The notes beneath the pieces are model-generated. The model ran no database searches. It had not been told where the DNA came from and saw only the letters and a program-made list of their open reading frames with translations. Shown one piece after another: positions 1-8,217 of a stretch of DNA of 55,609 nucleotides (positions are counted from its first letter, which is position 1; each line of letters opens with the position of its first letter). A program made the translations under genes and the position numbers. The DNA lies in NCBI GenBank assembly GCA_004213995.1, contig SGZJ01000007.1:1-55609 (forward strand). The letters are read 5' to 3'. The stretch comes from Flavobacteriales bacterium. Its GTDB lineage: Bacteria; Bacteroidota; Bacteroidia; Flavobacteriales; Flavobacteriaceae.

Positions 1-887
1 CAAATATTAAGTCACATATACCAAGTCCCTCAGCAAGAAAAATTATCGCTGAAAATAATTTAGAAATATCTAACATTATTGGATCAGGTAAAGATGGTAG
101 AGTAACAAAAGATGATGCCCTTAACTCTAAACCATCAATGGGCTCCCCATCAACAAATAATGACAGAAAGGAAACTAGAACTAAACTTTCTATGCTTAGA
201 AGAAAAGTTGCTGAAAGATTAGTTACAGTTAAAAATGAAACAGCAATGTTGACTACTTTCAACGAAGTTGATATGTCTTCAATTTTTGATTTAAGGTCAA
301 AATATAAAGAAGATTTTAAAACTAAACATGATGTTAGTTTAGGTTTCATGTCATTTTTTACATTAGCTGTTGTTAGAGCATTGAAATTATTTCCTGCAGT
401 AAATTCAATGATTGACGGTAAAGAGATGATAACATATGAATATTGTGATATTAGTATCGCTGTTTCTGGACCAAAAGGATTAATGGTTCCCGTGATAAGA
501 CATGCAGAAAAAATGTCTTTCAAAGAAGTTGAGACTGAAGTTAAGAGATTGGCTATCAGAGCTAGAGATTCAAAAATTACAGTAGACGAAATGACAGGAG
601 GAACTTTTACCATATCCAATGGTGGAGTGTTTGGAAGTATGTTGTCAACACCAATTCTTAATCCACCACAAAGTGGAATATTAGGAATGCATAATATAGT
701 TGAACGACCTGTTGCAATTGAAGGAAAAGTTGAAATTAGACCTATAATGTACTTAGCACTTTCTTATGATCATAGAATTATTGATGGAAAAGAAAGCGTA
801 GGATTTCTAGTAGCTATTAAGGAAGCGTTAGAAAATCCAGTTGAACTATTAATGAATGATAACATAAAATCTTCTTTGGATCTATAA
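1..887 (+). CDS. sucB: 2-oxoglutarate dehydrogenase E2 (dihydrolipoamide succinyltransferase), 5' truncated by window
   Basis: This is the C-terminal part of the E2 core of the 2-oxoglutarate dehydrogenase complex, which moves the succinyl group from lipoamide to CoA in the TCA cycle. The reading frame is open from base 3. Bases 3-110 encode a peripheral subunit-binding (E3-binding) domain that begins [14 protein letters not shown] and ends [10 protein letters not shown] short Ser/Asn-rich linker follows, then the acyltransferase domain. The catalytic motif DHRIIDG lies at about 769-789, and the glycine-rich stretch SNGGVFGS is also typical. The ATG at 138 sits in the linker and is not the true start. 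The lipoyl domain lies off the left edge. The succinyl rather than acetyl or branched-chain assignment rests on overall resemblance to flavobacterial SucB/OdhB. No sucA is visible to confirm it. Confidence 0.93.
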   Translation, partial: NIKSHIPSPSARKIIAENNLEISNIIGSGKDGRVTKDDALNSKPSMGSPSTNNDRKETRTKLSMLRRKVAERLVTVKNETAMLTTFNEVDMSSIFDLRSKYKEDFKTKHDVSLGFMSFFTLAVVRALKLFPAVNSMIDGKEMITYEYCDISIAVSGPKGLMVPVIRHAEKMSFKEVETEVKRLAIRARDSKITVDEMTGGTFTISNGGVFGSMLSTPILNPPQSGILGMHNIVERPVAIEGKVEIRPIMYLALSYDHRIIDGKESVGFLVAIKEALENPVELLMNDNIKSSLDL

Positions 888-932
888 AAAACTTATTCAT
901 TATTTATTAAGTATTTATACCTTTACTAAATA

Positions 933-1703
933 ATGGTTATTGATACTCACACTCATTTATATTTAAAAGAATTTGCAGCCGATATTGACGATGTAATTAA
1001 TCGTGCTAAAAATTTAAAAATAAATAATTTCTTTCTCCCAGCTATAGATTCTTCTTACACTGAGTCTATGATTGCTTTAAAAAACGCATATCCAGATATA
1101 ATGCACCTCATGGCAGGCTTACATCCATGTAGTGTAAAAGATAACTATTTAGATGAATTAAGTCACGTCAAAAATGTGTTAAAAAATCATGCTATCGTTG
1201 CTATTGGAGAAATTGGTATTGACTTATATTGGGATAAATCAACACTAAATATTCAAAAAAAGGCATTTGCATTTCAAATAAGATTAGCTAAAGATTTAAA
1301 TCTTCCAATTGTAATTCATTGTAGAAATGCATTTGACGAAATTTTTGAAGTATTAGAAAAGGAAAAATCAGAAAATCTTAGAGGTATATTTCATTGCTTT
1401 AGTGGTAATTATGATCAGGCATTGAAAGCTATATCTTTTAATATGAAATTAGGAATTGGAGGAGTTGTTACCTTTAAAAATGGAAAAATTGATAAATTTT
1501 TAAAGAAAATTCCATTAGATAATTTAGTTCTTGAAACAGACTCCCCTTATTTAGCACCGCCCCCCTTTAGAGGCAAAAGAAATGAGAGTTCTTATTTGTC
1601 AATAATTATTGATAAATTGACTGAAGTTTATGAAATACCGGCTGAAAAAATAATAGAAATTACTTCAACTAATGCAATTGAATTATTTAAAATTAAAGTA
1701 TGA
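933..1703 (+). CDS. TatD-family metal-dependent hydrolase/DNase
   Basis: A 256-residue TatD-family protein of the amidohydrolase-like TIM barrel fold. These proteins are cytoplasmic, divalent-metal-dependent nucleases linked to DNA quality control. The expected metal ligands are visible: the HxH pair at His6 and His8, Glu93 in GEIGID, His129 in VIHC, His154 in FHCFSG, and Asp203 in ETDSPYLAP. Length is normal. The ATG start lies 45 bases after the E2 stop. A near-consensus -7 element, TACCTTTA at 918-925, sits so close to the start that a transcript from it would be nearly leaderless. The gene overlaps the next one by ATGA, so the two are probably translationally coupled. The exact substrate cannot be read from sequence. 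Confidence 0.93.
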   Translation: MVIDTHTHLYLKEFAADIDDVINRAKNLKINNFFLPAIDSSYTESMIALKNAYPDIMHLMAGLHPCSVKDNYLDELSHVKNVLKNHAIVAIGEIGIDLYWDKSTLNIQKKAFAFQIRLAKDLNLPIVIHCRNAFDEIFEVLEKEKSENLRGIFHCFSGNYDQALKAISFNMKLGIGGVVTFKNGKIDKFLKKIPLDNLVLETDSPYLAPPPFRGKRNESSYLSIIIDKLTEVYEIPAEKIIEITSTNAIELFKIKV

Positions 1704-2749
1704 ATAAATCAAAAATATTGTTAATATACACTGGTGGAACTATTGGAATGGTTAAGGAGGCTAACCAGCCTTATTTAAAGCCTTTTAATTTTGAAAATAT
1801 TTTAGAAAGAGTTAAAGAAATTAAACTACTTAATTGTCAATTAGAAACCGTTTCTATTAACAACCCAATTGATTCTTCAAATATTTCAATTAATAATTGG
1901 ATTGAATTAGTTAACATAATTAAAACTAATTATAATTCTTTTGATGGTTTTGTCATTCTTCATGGTACAGATACGATGAGTTATACAGCATCAGCTTTAA
2001 GTTTTTTAATTCAAAACTTAACTAAACCAATTATTCTAACAGGGTCTCAATTGCCTCTTGGAGATTTAAGAACAGACGCAAAAGAGCATTTGATTACATC
2101 AATTCAATTAGCTAGACCTATTCACGATTTTGAGAAACATCATTCCTCAAGCCAAAGCAGTAATTCAATTAAAGAAGTTTGTCTATATTTTGATAATAAA
2201 CTTTTTAGGGGGAATAGAACTACTAAGGTTAACTCTGACCAATTTAAAGCATACGCAAGTTTTAATTATCCTGAACTCGCAAAATCAGGTGTAGATTTAA
2301 AAATTAATTTTGAAGATTTATACAAACCTCAAAGCTCTAGTCCAATTTTTTATGACAAACTTGATGATAGAGTTTCTGTAATGAGATTATATCCTGGTAT
2401 TTCTAAGCAAAATGTTAAGCATATGTTTTCAGACAATTACTCTAAAGTAGTAATTATCGAGTCTTATGGATCTGGTAATATGTTCAATTTCAAATGGTTC
2501 ATAGATGAGTTAAAATCGTCTATAGAAAAAGGAAAATATATTATAAATGTTTCTCAATGCCCAAAAGGAAGTGTAAAAATGGGTAAATATGAGTCTTCCT
2601 TTAAGTTAGTAGAGTTAGATATTATTTCCGGAAAAGACATCACCTTAGAGTCTGCAATAATTAAATCAATGTTTCTATTATCTATGAAAATTGATTTTAA
2701 AAACTTTAAAGAGATGTTTGAACTCAGTATTAGTGGAGAAATCTCTTAA
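1700..2749 (+). CDS. ansA: type I L-asparaginase
   Basis: A cytoplasmic-type asparaginase of 349 residues that hydrolyses L-asparagine to aspartate and ammonia. The two signature threonine motifs are present: TGGTI at residues 11-15 close to the N-terminus, and HGTDT at 88-92. The absence of a signal peptide and the full-length two-domain layout point to the type I (AnsA) class rather than periplasmic type II. The start codon overlaps the stop of the TatD-family gene (ATGA), which is a common pairing in flavobacteria. The 3' side is followed by tRNA-Ser without an obvious intrinsic terminator between them. Confidence 0.93.
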   Translation: MNKSKILLIYTGGTIGMVKEANQPYLKPFNFENILERVKEIKLLNCQLETVSINNPIDSSNISINNWIELVNIIKTNYNSFDGFVILHGTDTMSYTASALSFLIQNLTKPIILTGSQLPLGDLRTDAKEHLITSIQLARPIHDFEKHHSSSQSSNSIKEVCLYFDNKLFRGNRTTKVNSDQFKAYASFNYPELAKSGVDLKINFEDLYKPQSSSPIFYDKLDDRVSVMRLYPGISKQNVKHMFSDNYSKVVIIESYGSGNMFNFKWFIDELKSSIEKGKYIINVSQCPKGSVKMGKYESSFKLVELDIISGKDITLESAIIKSMFLLSMKIDFKNFKEMFELSISGEIS

Positions 2750-2816
2750 AATAACCCAGTATTTATTTTAAGATTAGTTTTTTTTTCAGTTTATTTGCTA
2801 GAATGTAATTTGATTT

Positions 2817-2904
2817 AGAGAGGTGGCCGAGTGGTCGAAGGCGCACGCCTGGAAAGTGTGTATACATCAAAAGTGTATCGAGGGTTCGAATCCCTTCCTC
2901 TCTG
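2817..2904 (+). tRNA. tRNA-Ser (anticodon GGA)
   Basis: An 88-base cloverleaf. The acceptor stem pairs AGAGAGG (2817-2823) with CCTCTCT (2897-2903), with discriminator G2904. The D-arm begins GGCCGAGTGG. The anticodon stem CACGC/GTGTG encloses loop CTGGAAA with anticodon GGA at 2851-2853. A long class II variable arm precedes the T-loop TTCGAAT, as expected for serine tRNA. The following bases are CATAA, so a full CCA end is not encoded. It reads UCC and UCU codons. Confidence 0.97.
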
Positions 2905-2976
2905 CATAAATATTTATTATTTAAAATTGCATTTTTTTTATATCTTTAAACCCAAAATAAATTAAAAGAAATTAAA

Positions 2977-3792
2977 ATGAAAAGATTATCTATCATTACA
3001 GTATTATCAATTTTTATGATAACTAGCTTAAATGCAAAAACTAGCATATTACAAGATGAAGCTCAAGAAGTTACTGAAACTGCTGTTGATTCAAGTGTAG
3101 CTGAAGTAACTCCAGTTATGGAAACTGTTGAAGAAACTCCAGTTGTAGAGGAAGTAGAAAGTGCTAACTTTCACCAAGAATTAAAAAAGAGATTTATTGA
3201 AGGAGGTCCTGGATTTATGGGAATCGTTTTATTATGTTTAATACTAGGATTAGCTATAGCAATTGAGAGAATTATATATTTAAATTTAGCGACTTCTAAT
3301 TCAGACAAGTTAACTAGTGATGTTGAAGATGCGCTTAAATCTGGAGGCTTAGATGCTGCAAAAGAAGTTTGTAGAAATACTCCTGGCCCAGTAGCCTCAA
3401 TATTTTATCAAGGATTAGATAGAGCTAACGAAGATTTAGAATCTGCTGAAAAAGCTGTTGTTGCTTATGGTGGTGTTCAAATGGGTCAGCTTGAAAAAAA
3501 TGTATCATGGATATCTTTATTTATCGCTTTAGCACCAATGCTAGGTTTCATGGGAACAGTAATTGGTATGATTCAGGCTTTTGACAAGATTGAAGCAGCT
3601 GGAGACATGCAGCCATCTTTAGTAGCTGGAGGTATTAAAGTTGCCTTACTTACAACTGTATTTGGTCTTATTGTAGCAATTATTTTACAAATATTTTATA
3701 ATTACATTATATCAAAAATTGATAGCATTGTAAATGATATGGAAAACGCTTCAATATCTCTTATGGATTTATTAGTTAACAATAAAAAATAA
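2977..3792 (+). CDS. exbB: MotA/TolQ/ExbB proton channel protein
   Basis: The inner-membrane proton-channel subunit of a Ton/Tol-type energy transducer, which uses the proton motive force to drive TonB-linked outer-membrane work. The 271-residue protein starts with a signal-like hydrophobic segment (residues 1-20). An acidic Glu/Val-rich stretch (about 25-62) follows, then a transmembrane helix at about 80-97, a cytoplasmic loop, and two more helices at about 178-198 and 218-243. The last pair carries the conserved pattern LFIALAPMLGFMGTVIGMI. It is the first gene of a four-gene unit, with the next start 2 bases after its stop. A -7-like TATCTTTA lies at 2941-2948 without a clear -33 partner. 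The N-terminal extension is usual for Bacteroidota ExbB proteins. Confidence 0.93.
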   Translation: MKRLSIITVLSIFMITSLNAKTSILQDEAQEVTETAVDSSVAEVTPVMETVEETPVVEEVESANFHQELKKRFIEGGPGFMGIVLLCLILGLAIAIERIIYLNLATSNSDKLTSDVEDALKSGGLDAAKEVCRNTPGPVASIFYQGLDRANEDLESAEKAVVAYGGVQMGQLEKNVSWISLFIALAPMLGFMGTVIGMIQAFDKIEAAGDMQPSLVAGGIKVALLTTVFGLIVAIILQIFYNYIISKIDSIVNDMENASISLMDLLVNNKK

Positions 3793-3794
3793 TT

Positions 3795-4208
3795 ATGAAT
3801 TTATATAAAGGAACATACTACACAGCTGGTATACTATCTTTAATAGGTATACTTTTAGTTGGATTTATAATTCAAGGATCTACCGACCTAATAGGTACGC
3901 TATTATATATAGCATACACTATATTAGCTCTAATTATTTCTTTTGTTTTATTCTTTACATTAAAAAACATTACATCTAACAAAGATTTGCTATTAAATAC
4001 TACTAAGGTTGTAGGGATATTTTTAGGTACAGCATTAATCTGTTACTTTGTTTTGTCATCAGGAGAAGAAACTCCATTAAGAGATGGTAATATTCTATCT
4101 GCATCTGGCTCAAAATTAGTTAGCGCTGGATTATTCATGTTCTATGCACTTATAGTAGCTGCAACATGTATAATGATGTATTTTGGAGTAAAAAACATGA
4201 AAAAATAA
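3795..4208 (+). CDS. small four-helix membrane protein of the exb cassette (function unknown)
   Basis: A 137-residue protein that is almost entirely hydrophobic. Four transmembrane segments can be picked out at about residues 9-28, 33-56, 68-87 and 110-132, with short polar loops. I do not recognise a named domain. It sits 2 bases after exbB and 3 bases before exbD, so it is certainly co-translated with them. A protein of this size in this place is a recurring feature of flavobacterial exb operons. An accessory or assembly role in the ExbB/ExbD complex is an inference from position only. Confidence 0.85.
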   Translation: MNLYKGTYYTAGILSLIGILLVGFIIQGSTDLIGTLLYIAYTILALIISFVLFFTLKNITSNKDLLLNTTKVVGIFLGTALICYFVLSSGEETPLRDGNILSASGSKLVSAGLFMFYALIVAATCIMMYFGVKNMKK

Positions 4209-4211
4209 ATT

Positions 4212-4808
4212 ATGGCTAAAAGATCATCCCCTGAAGTTAATGCAGGATCAATGGCTGATATTGCATTTTTATTGCTAATTTTTTTCTTGGTTACCACTAC
4301 CATTGAAACTGATTCTGGTATTAGTAGAAAGCTTCCTCCAATTGAAGAATCAGAAGAAGATGTAATAATCAAGCAAAAAAATATTTTCACAGTTTTATTA
4401 AATGGTAAAGATCAGCTTTTAGTTGAAGATGAAGTAATGGAATTAGAAGAGTTAAGAGATGCTGCTATCAAATTCTTAGATAATGGCGGTGGTTCGGGAG
4501 AAGATAAGTGTGATTATTGTAAAGGAGCTGGTGATCCAAAATCATCTGATAATCCTGATAAAGCAATTATTTCATTAAAAAATGAAAGAGAAACCACATA
4601 TGCTACATACATTTCCGTTCAAAATGAACTTGTAGCAGCTTACACATCTCTTAGAAACAAAAGAGCTGAAGAGTTATTTGGAGTTTCTTATACTGAGATG
4701 CAGAAAAATTACAAAGACGTTAATTGGCCTGGTAGTAAATTAAAATTAAAAGAAAACATAACTCAAATTAAACTAGAATATCCTCAAAAATTATCTGAGG
4801 TTCAATAA
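4212..4808 (+). CDS. exbD: ExbD/TolR-family biopolymer transport protein with CxxC insert
   Basis: A 198-residue ExbD family protein: a short cytoplasmic start, one transmembrane helix (about residues 14-32) and a periplasmic domain. Asp16 at the head of the helix (SMADIAFLLLIFF) is the expected proton-carrying aspartate. The periplasmic part is longer than a classical ExbD of about 140 residues. It contains a glycine-rich insert with Cys100 and Cys103 (CDYC), followed by a helical, charged segment. It is the third gene of the exb unit and precedes a second, shorter ExbD by 8 bases. Two different ExbD proteins next to one ExbB suggest a heteromeric stator. Confidence 0.93.
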   Translation: MAKRSSPEVNAGSMADIAFLLLIFFLVTTTIETDSGISRKLPPIEESEEDVIIKQKNIFTVLLNGKDQLLVEDEVMELEELRDAAIKFLDNGGGSGEDKCDYCKGAGDPKSSDNPDKAIISLKNERETTYATYISVQNELVAAYTSLRNKRAEELFGVSYTEMQKNYKDVNWPGSKLKLKENITQIKLEYPQKLSEVQ

Positions 4809-4816
4809 CAAATATT

Positions 4817-5299
4817 ATGTCTAAATTTAATAAGAAAAAAAAAGGTGAATTACCAGCTGTAAATACAGCTTCTCTTCCTGATATAGTTTTTATGCTATTA
4901 TTCTTCTTTATGGTTGCTACTGTCATGAGAGATAACGAATTAAAAATAAAAAATGAACTTCCTGCTGCTGATCAAGTTGAAAAATTAGATAAGAAAGATT
5001 TGGTTATGTATATATACTTAGGAAGACCTAATGATGGCTTTAAGGATCAGTTCGGCGAAGAAGCTAGAATACAACTCAACGATAAGTTTGCAGAGGTTTC
5101 TGATGTTCCTGCCTTCATATATTCGGAAAGAGAATCTAAAAGAGAAGAATTAAGGCCTTTTCTGACTACTGCTTTAAAAGTTGATAAGGAAGCTTCTATG
5201 GGAATTGTAGGAGATGTTAAACAAGAACTTCGAAAGGTCAATGCTTTAAAAATCAACTATACTACTCGAATTGGTGATGTTTCTTTAAATAAGAATTAG
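4817..5299 (+). CDS. exbD: second ExbD/TolR-family protein
   Basis: A 160-residue ExbD paralogue. A lysine-rich start (residues 4-9) is followed by a transmembrane helix with the expected aspartate, Asp22, in SLPDIVFMLLFFF. The periplasmic domain ends in a TolR-like region, KVDKEASMGIVGDVKQELR, in which the alternating pattern fits the dimerisation fold. It lacks the CxxC insert of the upstream copy. It ends the cassette and converges on rpoN with a gap of only 12 bases, and I see no hairpin terminator in that gap. Confidence 0.92.
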   Translation: MSKFNKKKKGELPAVNTASLPDIVFMLLFFFMVATVMRDNELKIKNELPAADQVEKLDKKDLVMYIYLGRPNDGFKDQFGEEARIQLNDKFAEVSDVPAFIYSERESKREELRPFLTTALKVDKEASMGIVGDVKQELRKVNALKINYTTRIGDVSLNKN

Positions 5300-5311
5300 A
5301 AACGATTTTTT

Positions 5312-6724
5312 TTAAAGTTGTTTTCTCAATCTTGCTACAGGTATATTTAATTGCTCCCTGTATTTAGACACTGTTCTTCTTGCTATTTTGTACCCTTCTT
5401 TGTGCAGCAATTTTACTAGCGAATCATCTGTTTCAGGCTTTCTTTTGTCTTCTTCGCAAATAATTCTCTCAAGTTTTTTCTTTACCTCTATTGTTGATAT
5501 TTCTTCACCTTTGTTATTTATCATTGATTCACTAAAGAACTCTTTAATCAATTTTGTTCCATATGGTGTGTCAACGTATTTGCTATTTGCAACTCTAGAA
5601 ATTGTGGAGATGTCCATATTAATCTTGTCTGCAATATTCTTTAAAATCATTGGTTTTATTTTTTTTTCATCACCAGATAAAAAGTAAGCTTCTTGATAAG
5701 TCATAATTGCCTTCATAGTCAACATTAATGTTTGTTGCCTTTGTTCAATTGCTTCAATAAACCATTTTGCAGAATCTAGTTTTTGTTTAATAAACTGTAC
5801 TGCTTCTTTTTGAGATTTCCTCTTTTTTTCTAAGCTGTATCCTTTAAGCATTTCCGTATATTCCCTACTAACATTCATAGTTGGTTTGTTTCTACCATTT
5901 AGACTTAAAAGCAATTCATCATTTACAATTTCGATCTTAAAATCTGGAATAACTTGCTCAACCAATTTTGTGCTATTGATGGATAATGAATTAGCTGGTT
6001 TTGGATTTAATTTTTCAATTTCTTTAACAGCTATTTTTAATTCTTTTTCTGAAATTTGATATTTACTCAGTAATTTTTCAAAATGTCTTTTAGTAAATAA
6101 ATCAAATGAATTTTCGATTATGTTTATGGCTAATTTTACACTTATTTCATTTGAATCTTTTCTTCTTAATTGTAATGATAAACACTCCTGAAGAGATCTT
6201 GCACCAATCCCAGCAGGATCTAGGTTTTGAATAATTTTTAGAATGATTTCAACTGTCTTGTATTCTGCAATTATATTTTGAGTAAAAGCAAGATCATCAA
6301 TTATATCTTCTAGATTTTGGCGAATGTATCCATCTTCGTCAATACATCCAACTAGAAATTCTGCAATTTTCATTTCTAAATCATTTAATCTTTCTGTGTG
6401 TAATTGATTTAAAATTAGTTGAGTAAATGATATTCCTGACGCATAGGGAATAGAATTTTCTTCTTTATTAGAAGAATTATAAGAATTGAGTTTGTAATCA
6501 GGAATTTCATCATCATTGATATAATCATCTACATCGATATTTTCATCATCATTAAATTCGTCTTTATTTGCAAGTTCGGTTATTTCAAGTGCAGGGTTTT
6601 CTTCAATTTCTTGTTTTAGTTTTTGTTCAAAATCTAATACAGGTAACTGAATTAACTTCATCAATTGGATTTGTTGAGGAGAGAGCTTTTGTGATAACTT
6701 TAATTTTAAGGATTGCTTAAGCAT
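5312..6724 (-). CDS. rpoN: RNA polymerase sigma-54 factor
   Basis: The alternative sigma factor sigma-54, which recognises -24/-12 promoters and needs an AAA+ activator to open them. The 470-residue protein shows the three usual regions. The Gln/Leu-rich region I (MLKQSLKLKLSQKLSPQQIQ) is followed by an acidic linker at about 50-90, the core-binding region, and a C-terminal DNA-binding region ending with the RpoN box RRTVSKYREQ about 20 residues from the end. No activator gene is present in the window. It starts 11 bases after asnS ends, so it is probably co-transcribed with asnS on the minus strand. Confidence 0.97.
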   Translation of the reverse strand: MLKQSLKLKLSQKLSPQQIQLMKLIQLPVLDFEQKLKQEIEENPALEITELANKDEFNDDENIDVDDYINDDEIPDYKLNSYNSSNKEENSIPYASGISFTQLILNQLHTERLNDLEMKIAEFLVGCIDEDGYIRQNLEDIIDDLAFTQNIIAEYKTVEIILKIIQNLDPAGIGARSLQECLSLQLRRKDSNEISVKLAINIIENSFDLFTKRHFEKLLSKYQISEKELKIAVKEIEKLNPKPANSLSINSTKLVEQVIPDFKIEIVNDELLLSLNGRNKPTMNVSREYTEMLKGYSLEKKRKSQKEAVQFIKQKLDSAKWFIEAIEQRQQTLMLTMKAIMTYQEAYFLSGDEKKIKPMILKNIADKINMDISTISRVANSKYVDTPYGTKLIKEFFSESMINNKGEEISTIEVKKKLERIICEEDKRKPETDDSLVKLLHKEGYKIARRTVSKYREQLNIPVARLRKQL

Positions 6725-6735
6725 TTGTTAAGTTT

Positions 6736-8169
6736 TTAAAACTCTGCATTTTGTGGAGTTCTTGGAAAAGGAATTACATCTCTGATATTAGACATTCCAG
6801 TTGCGAACATAATTAATCTTTCAAATCCGAGTCCAAATCCTGAATGTTGAGCTGTTCCGAACTTTCTCAAATCTGTATACCACCATAAATCTTCTGGATT
6901 TACACCAATATCATTCATTTTCTTATTTAAAATATCTAATCTTTCTTCACGTTGAGAACCGCCAACAATTTCTCCAATTCCCGGGAATAGAATGTCCATC
7001 GCTTTAACGGTTTTATTGTCTTCATTTAATTTCATGTAAAAAGCCTTAATTTTTGCAGGATAGTCATATATTATGACTGGACATTTAAAATGTTTTTCTA
7101 CTAAATACCTTTCATGTTCACTTTGTAGGTCTGCACCCCAGTTTTCTATTAGATATTTAAATTTTTTCTTCTTATTAGGCTTACAATTTTTTAGTATTTC
7201 AAAAGCTTCGGTATAACTTACTCTCATAAAATCATTGTTTATAACAAAGTTGATTTTATCAATTAATGTCATTTCATTTCTAAGATTTTGTGGCTTTGTT
7301 TTATCTTCATTAATTAGTCTTTGTTCTAAAAATTGCAAGTCCTCAATATTGTTTTGGATAATGTATTTAAGCAGATATTTTAAAAAACTTTCAGCTAAAT
7401 CCATATTTCCATTTAAATCCATAAAGGCAACTTCTGGTTCAATCATCCAAAATTCAGATAAATGTCTTGATGTATTTGAATTTTCTGCTCTAAATGTTGG
7501 TCCAAAAGTATATACCTTCCCCAGTGACATAGCATAGGTTTCTGCTTCTAATTGTCCAGAAACCGTTAGACTTGTTTCTTTACCAAAAAAATCTTTAGTG
7601 AAATCAACTTCGCTATTTTCGTTCAGTGGTGGACTTTTTGGATCTAGAGTGGTTACTCTAAATTGCTCTCCCGCTCCCTCTGCATCACTGGATGTAATAA
7701 TAGGGGTGTGAACATAGTAAAAACCATTTGAGTTGAAATAATTATGAACAGCAAATGATAAACTTGATCGCAGCCTCATTATCGCACTAAAAGTGTTTGT
7801 TCTGGTTCTTAAATGCGCATTTTCACGTAGAAATTCAAAAGAATGTTTTTTTGGCTGTATAGGAAATTCTTCCGAGTCACATTCACCTAAAACCTTTAAG
7901 TTAGAAACAATAATCTCAAATTTTTGACCACTTCCTTGACTTTCTACTAAATCACCTGTAATCTCTAAACTTGTACCAGTATTTATTTTTTTTAAAATAC
8001 TTTCGTCAAAATTTTCAAAATCTACAACACATTGCACACTAGATATAGACGATCCATCATTTAATGCGATAAAGCGATTAGCCCTAAAAGTTCTAACCCA
8101 ACCATTTATGGTTACTTTAGATATAGTTTTGGTACTTAGCAAAAGATCTTTTATTGAACAGTTTTTCAT
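6736..8169 (-). CDS. asnS: asparaginyl-tRNA synthetase
   Basis: A class IIb aminoacyl-tRNA synthetase that charges tRNA-Asn directly with asparagine. The 477-residue protein has an N-terminal OB-fold anticodon-binding domain (about 15-105). The catalytic core shows motif 2 (FRAENSNTSRHLSEFWMIE) and motif 3 (GFGLGFERLIMFATG) near the C-terminus. The ending, IPFPRTPQNAEF, is typical of AsnS rather than AspS. Having AsnS means that asparaginylation here need not use the indirect GatCAB route. A -7 element lies just upstream, inside the 48-base gap to the permease gene. Confidence 0.97.
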   Translation of the reverse strand: MKNCSIKDLLLSTKTISKVTINGWVRTFRANRFIALNDGSSISSVQCVVDFENFDESILKKINTGTSLEITGDLVESQGSGQKFEIIVSNLKVLGECDSEEFPIQPKKHSFEFLRENAHLRTRTNTFSAIMRLRSSLSFAVHNYFNSNGFYYVHTPIITSSDAEGAGEQFRVTTLDPKSPPLNENSEVDFTKDFFGKETSLTVSGQLEAETYAMSLGKVYTFGPTFRAENSNTSRHLSEFWMIEPEVAFMDLNGNMDLAESFLKYLLKYIIQNNIEDLQFLEQRLINEDKTKPQNLRNEMTLIDKINFVINNDFMRVSYTEAFEILKNCKPNKKKKFKYLIENWGADLQSEHERYLVEKHFKCPVIIYDYPAKIKAFYMKLNEDNKTVKAMDILFPGIGEIVGGSQREERLDILNKKMNDIGVNPEDLWWYTDLRKFGTAQHSGFGLGFERLIMFATGMSNIRDVIPFPRTPQNAEF

Positions 8170-8189
8170 TTAACTATAAATTATATTTT

Positions 8190-8197
8190 CAAAGATA
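8190..8197 (-). promoter_or_regulatory. candidate -7 element for asnS
   Basis: The minus strand reads TATCTTTG, a full match to the Bacteroidota TAnnTTTG box, about 20 bases before the asnS ATG. I find no TTG at the expected -33 position, so only half the promoter is supported. Confidence 0.5.
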
Positions 8198-8217
8198 AGT
8201 ATTAAAATAATTTATAC

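Noticed and set aside
2905-2906. CA following tRNA-Ser as an encoded CCA end
   Set aside because: The discriminator G is followed by C-A-T, not C-C-A; tRNA-Gln likewise has no encoded CCA.
2921-2948. Complete promoter for exbB from TTG (2927) plus TATCTTTA (2941)
   Set aside because: The spacer would be 11 bases, much shorter than the 17-23 expected, so only the -7 part was mentioned.
4142-4390. Minus-strand frame across the junction of the small exb membrane gene and exbD
   Set aside because: Overlaps two well-supported genes in a tight operon and shows no family resemblance.
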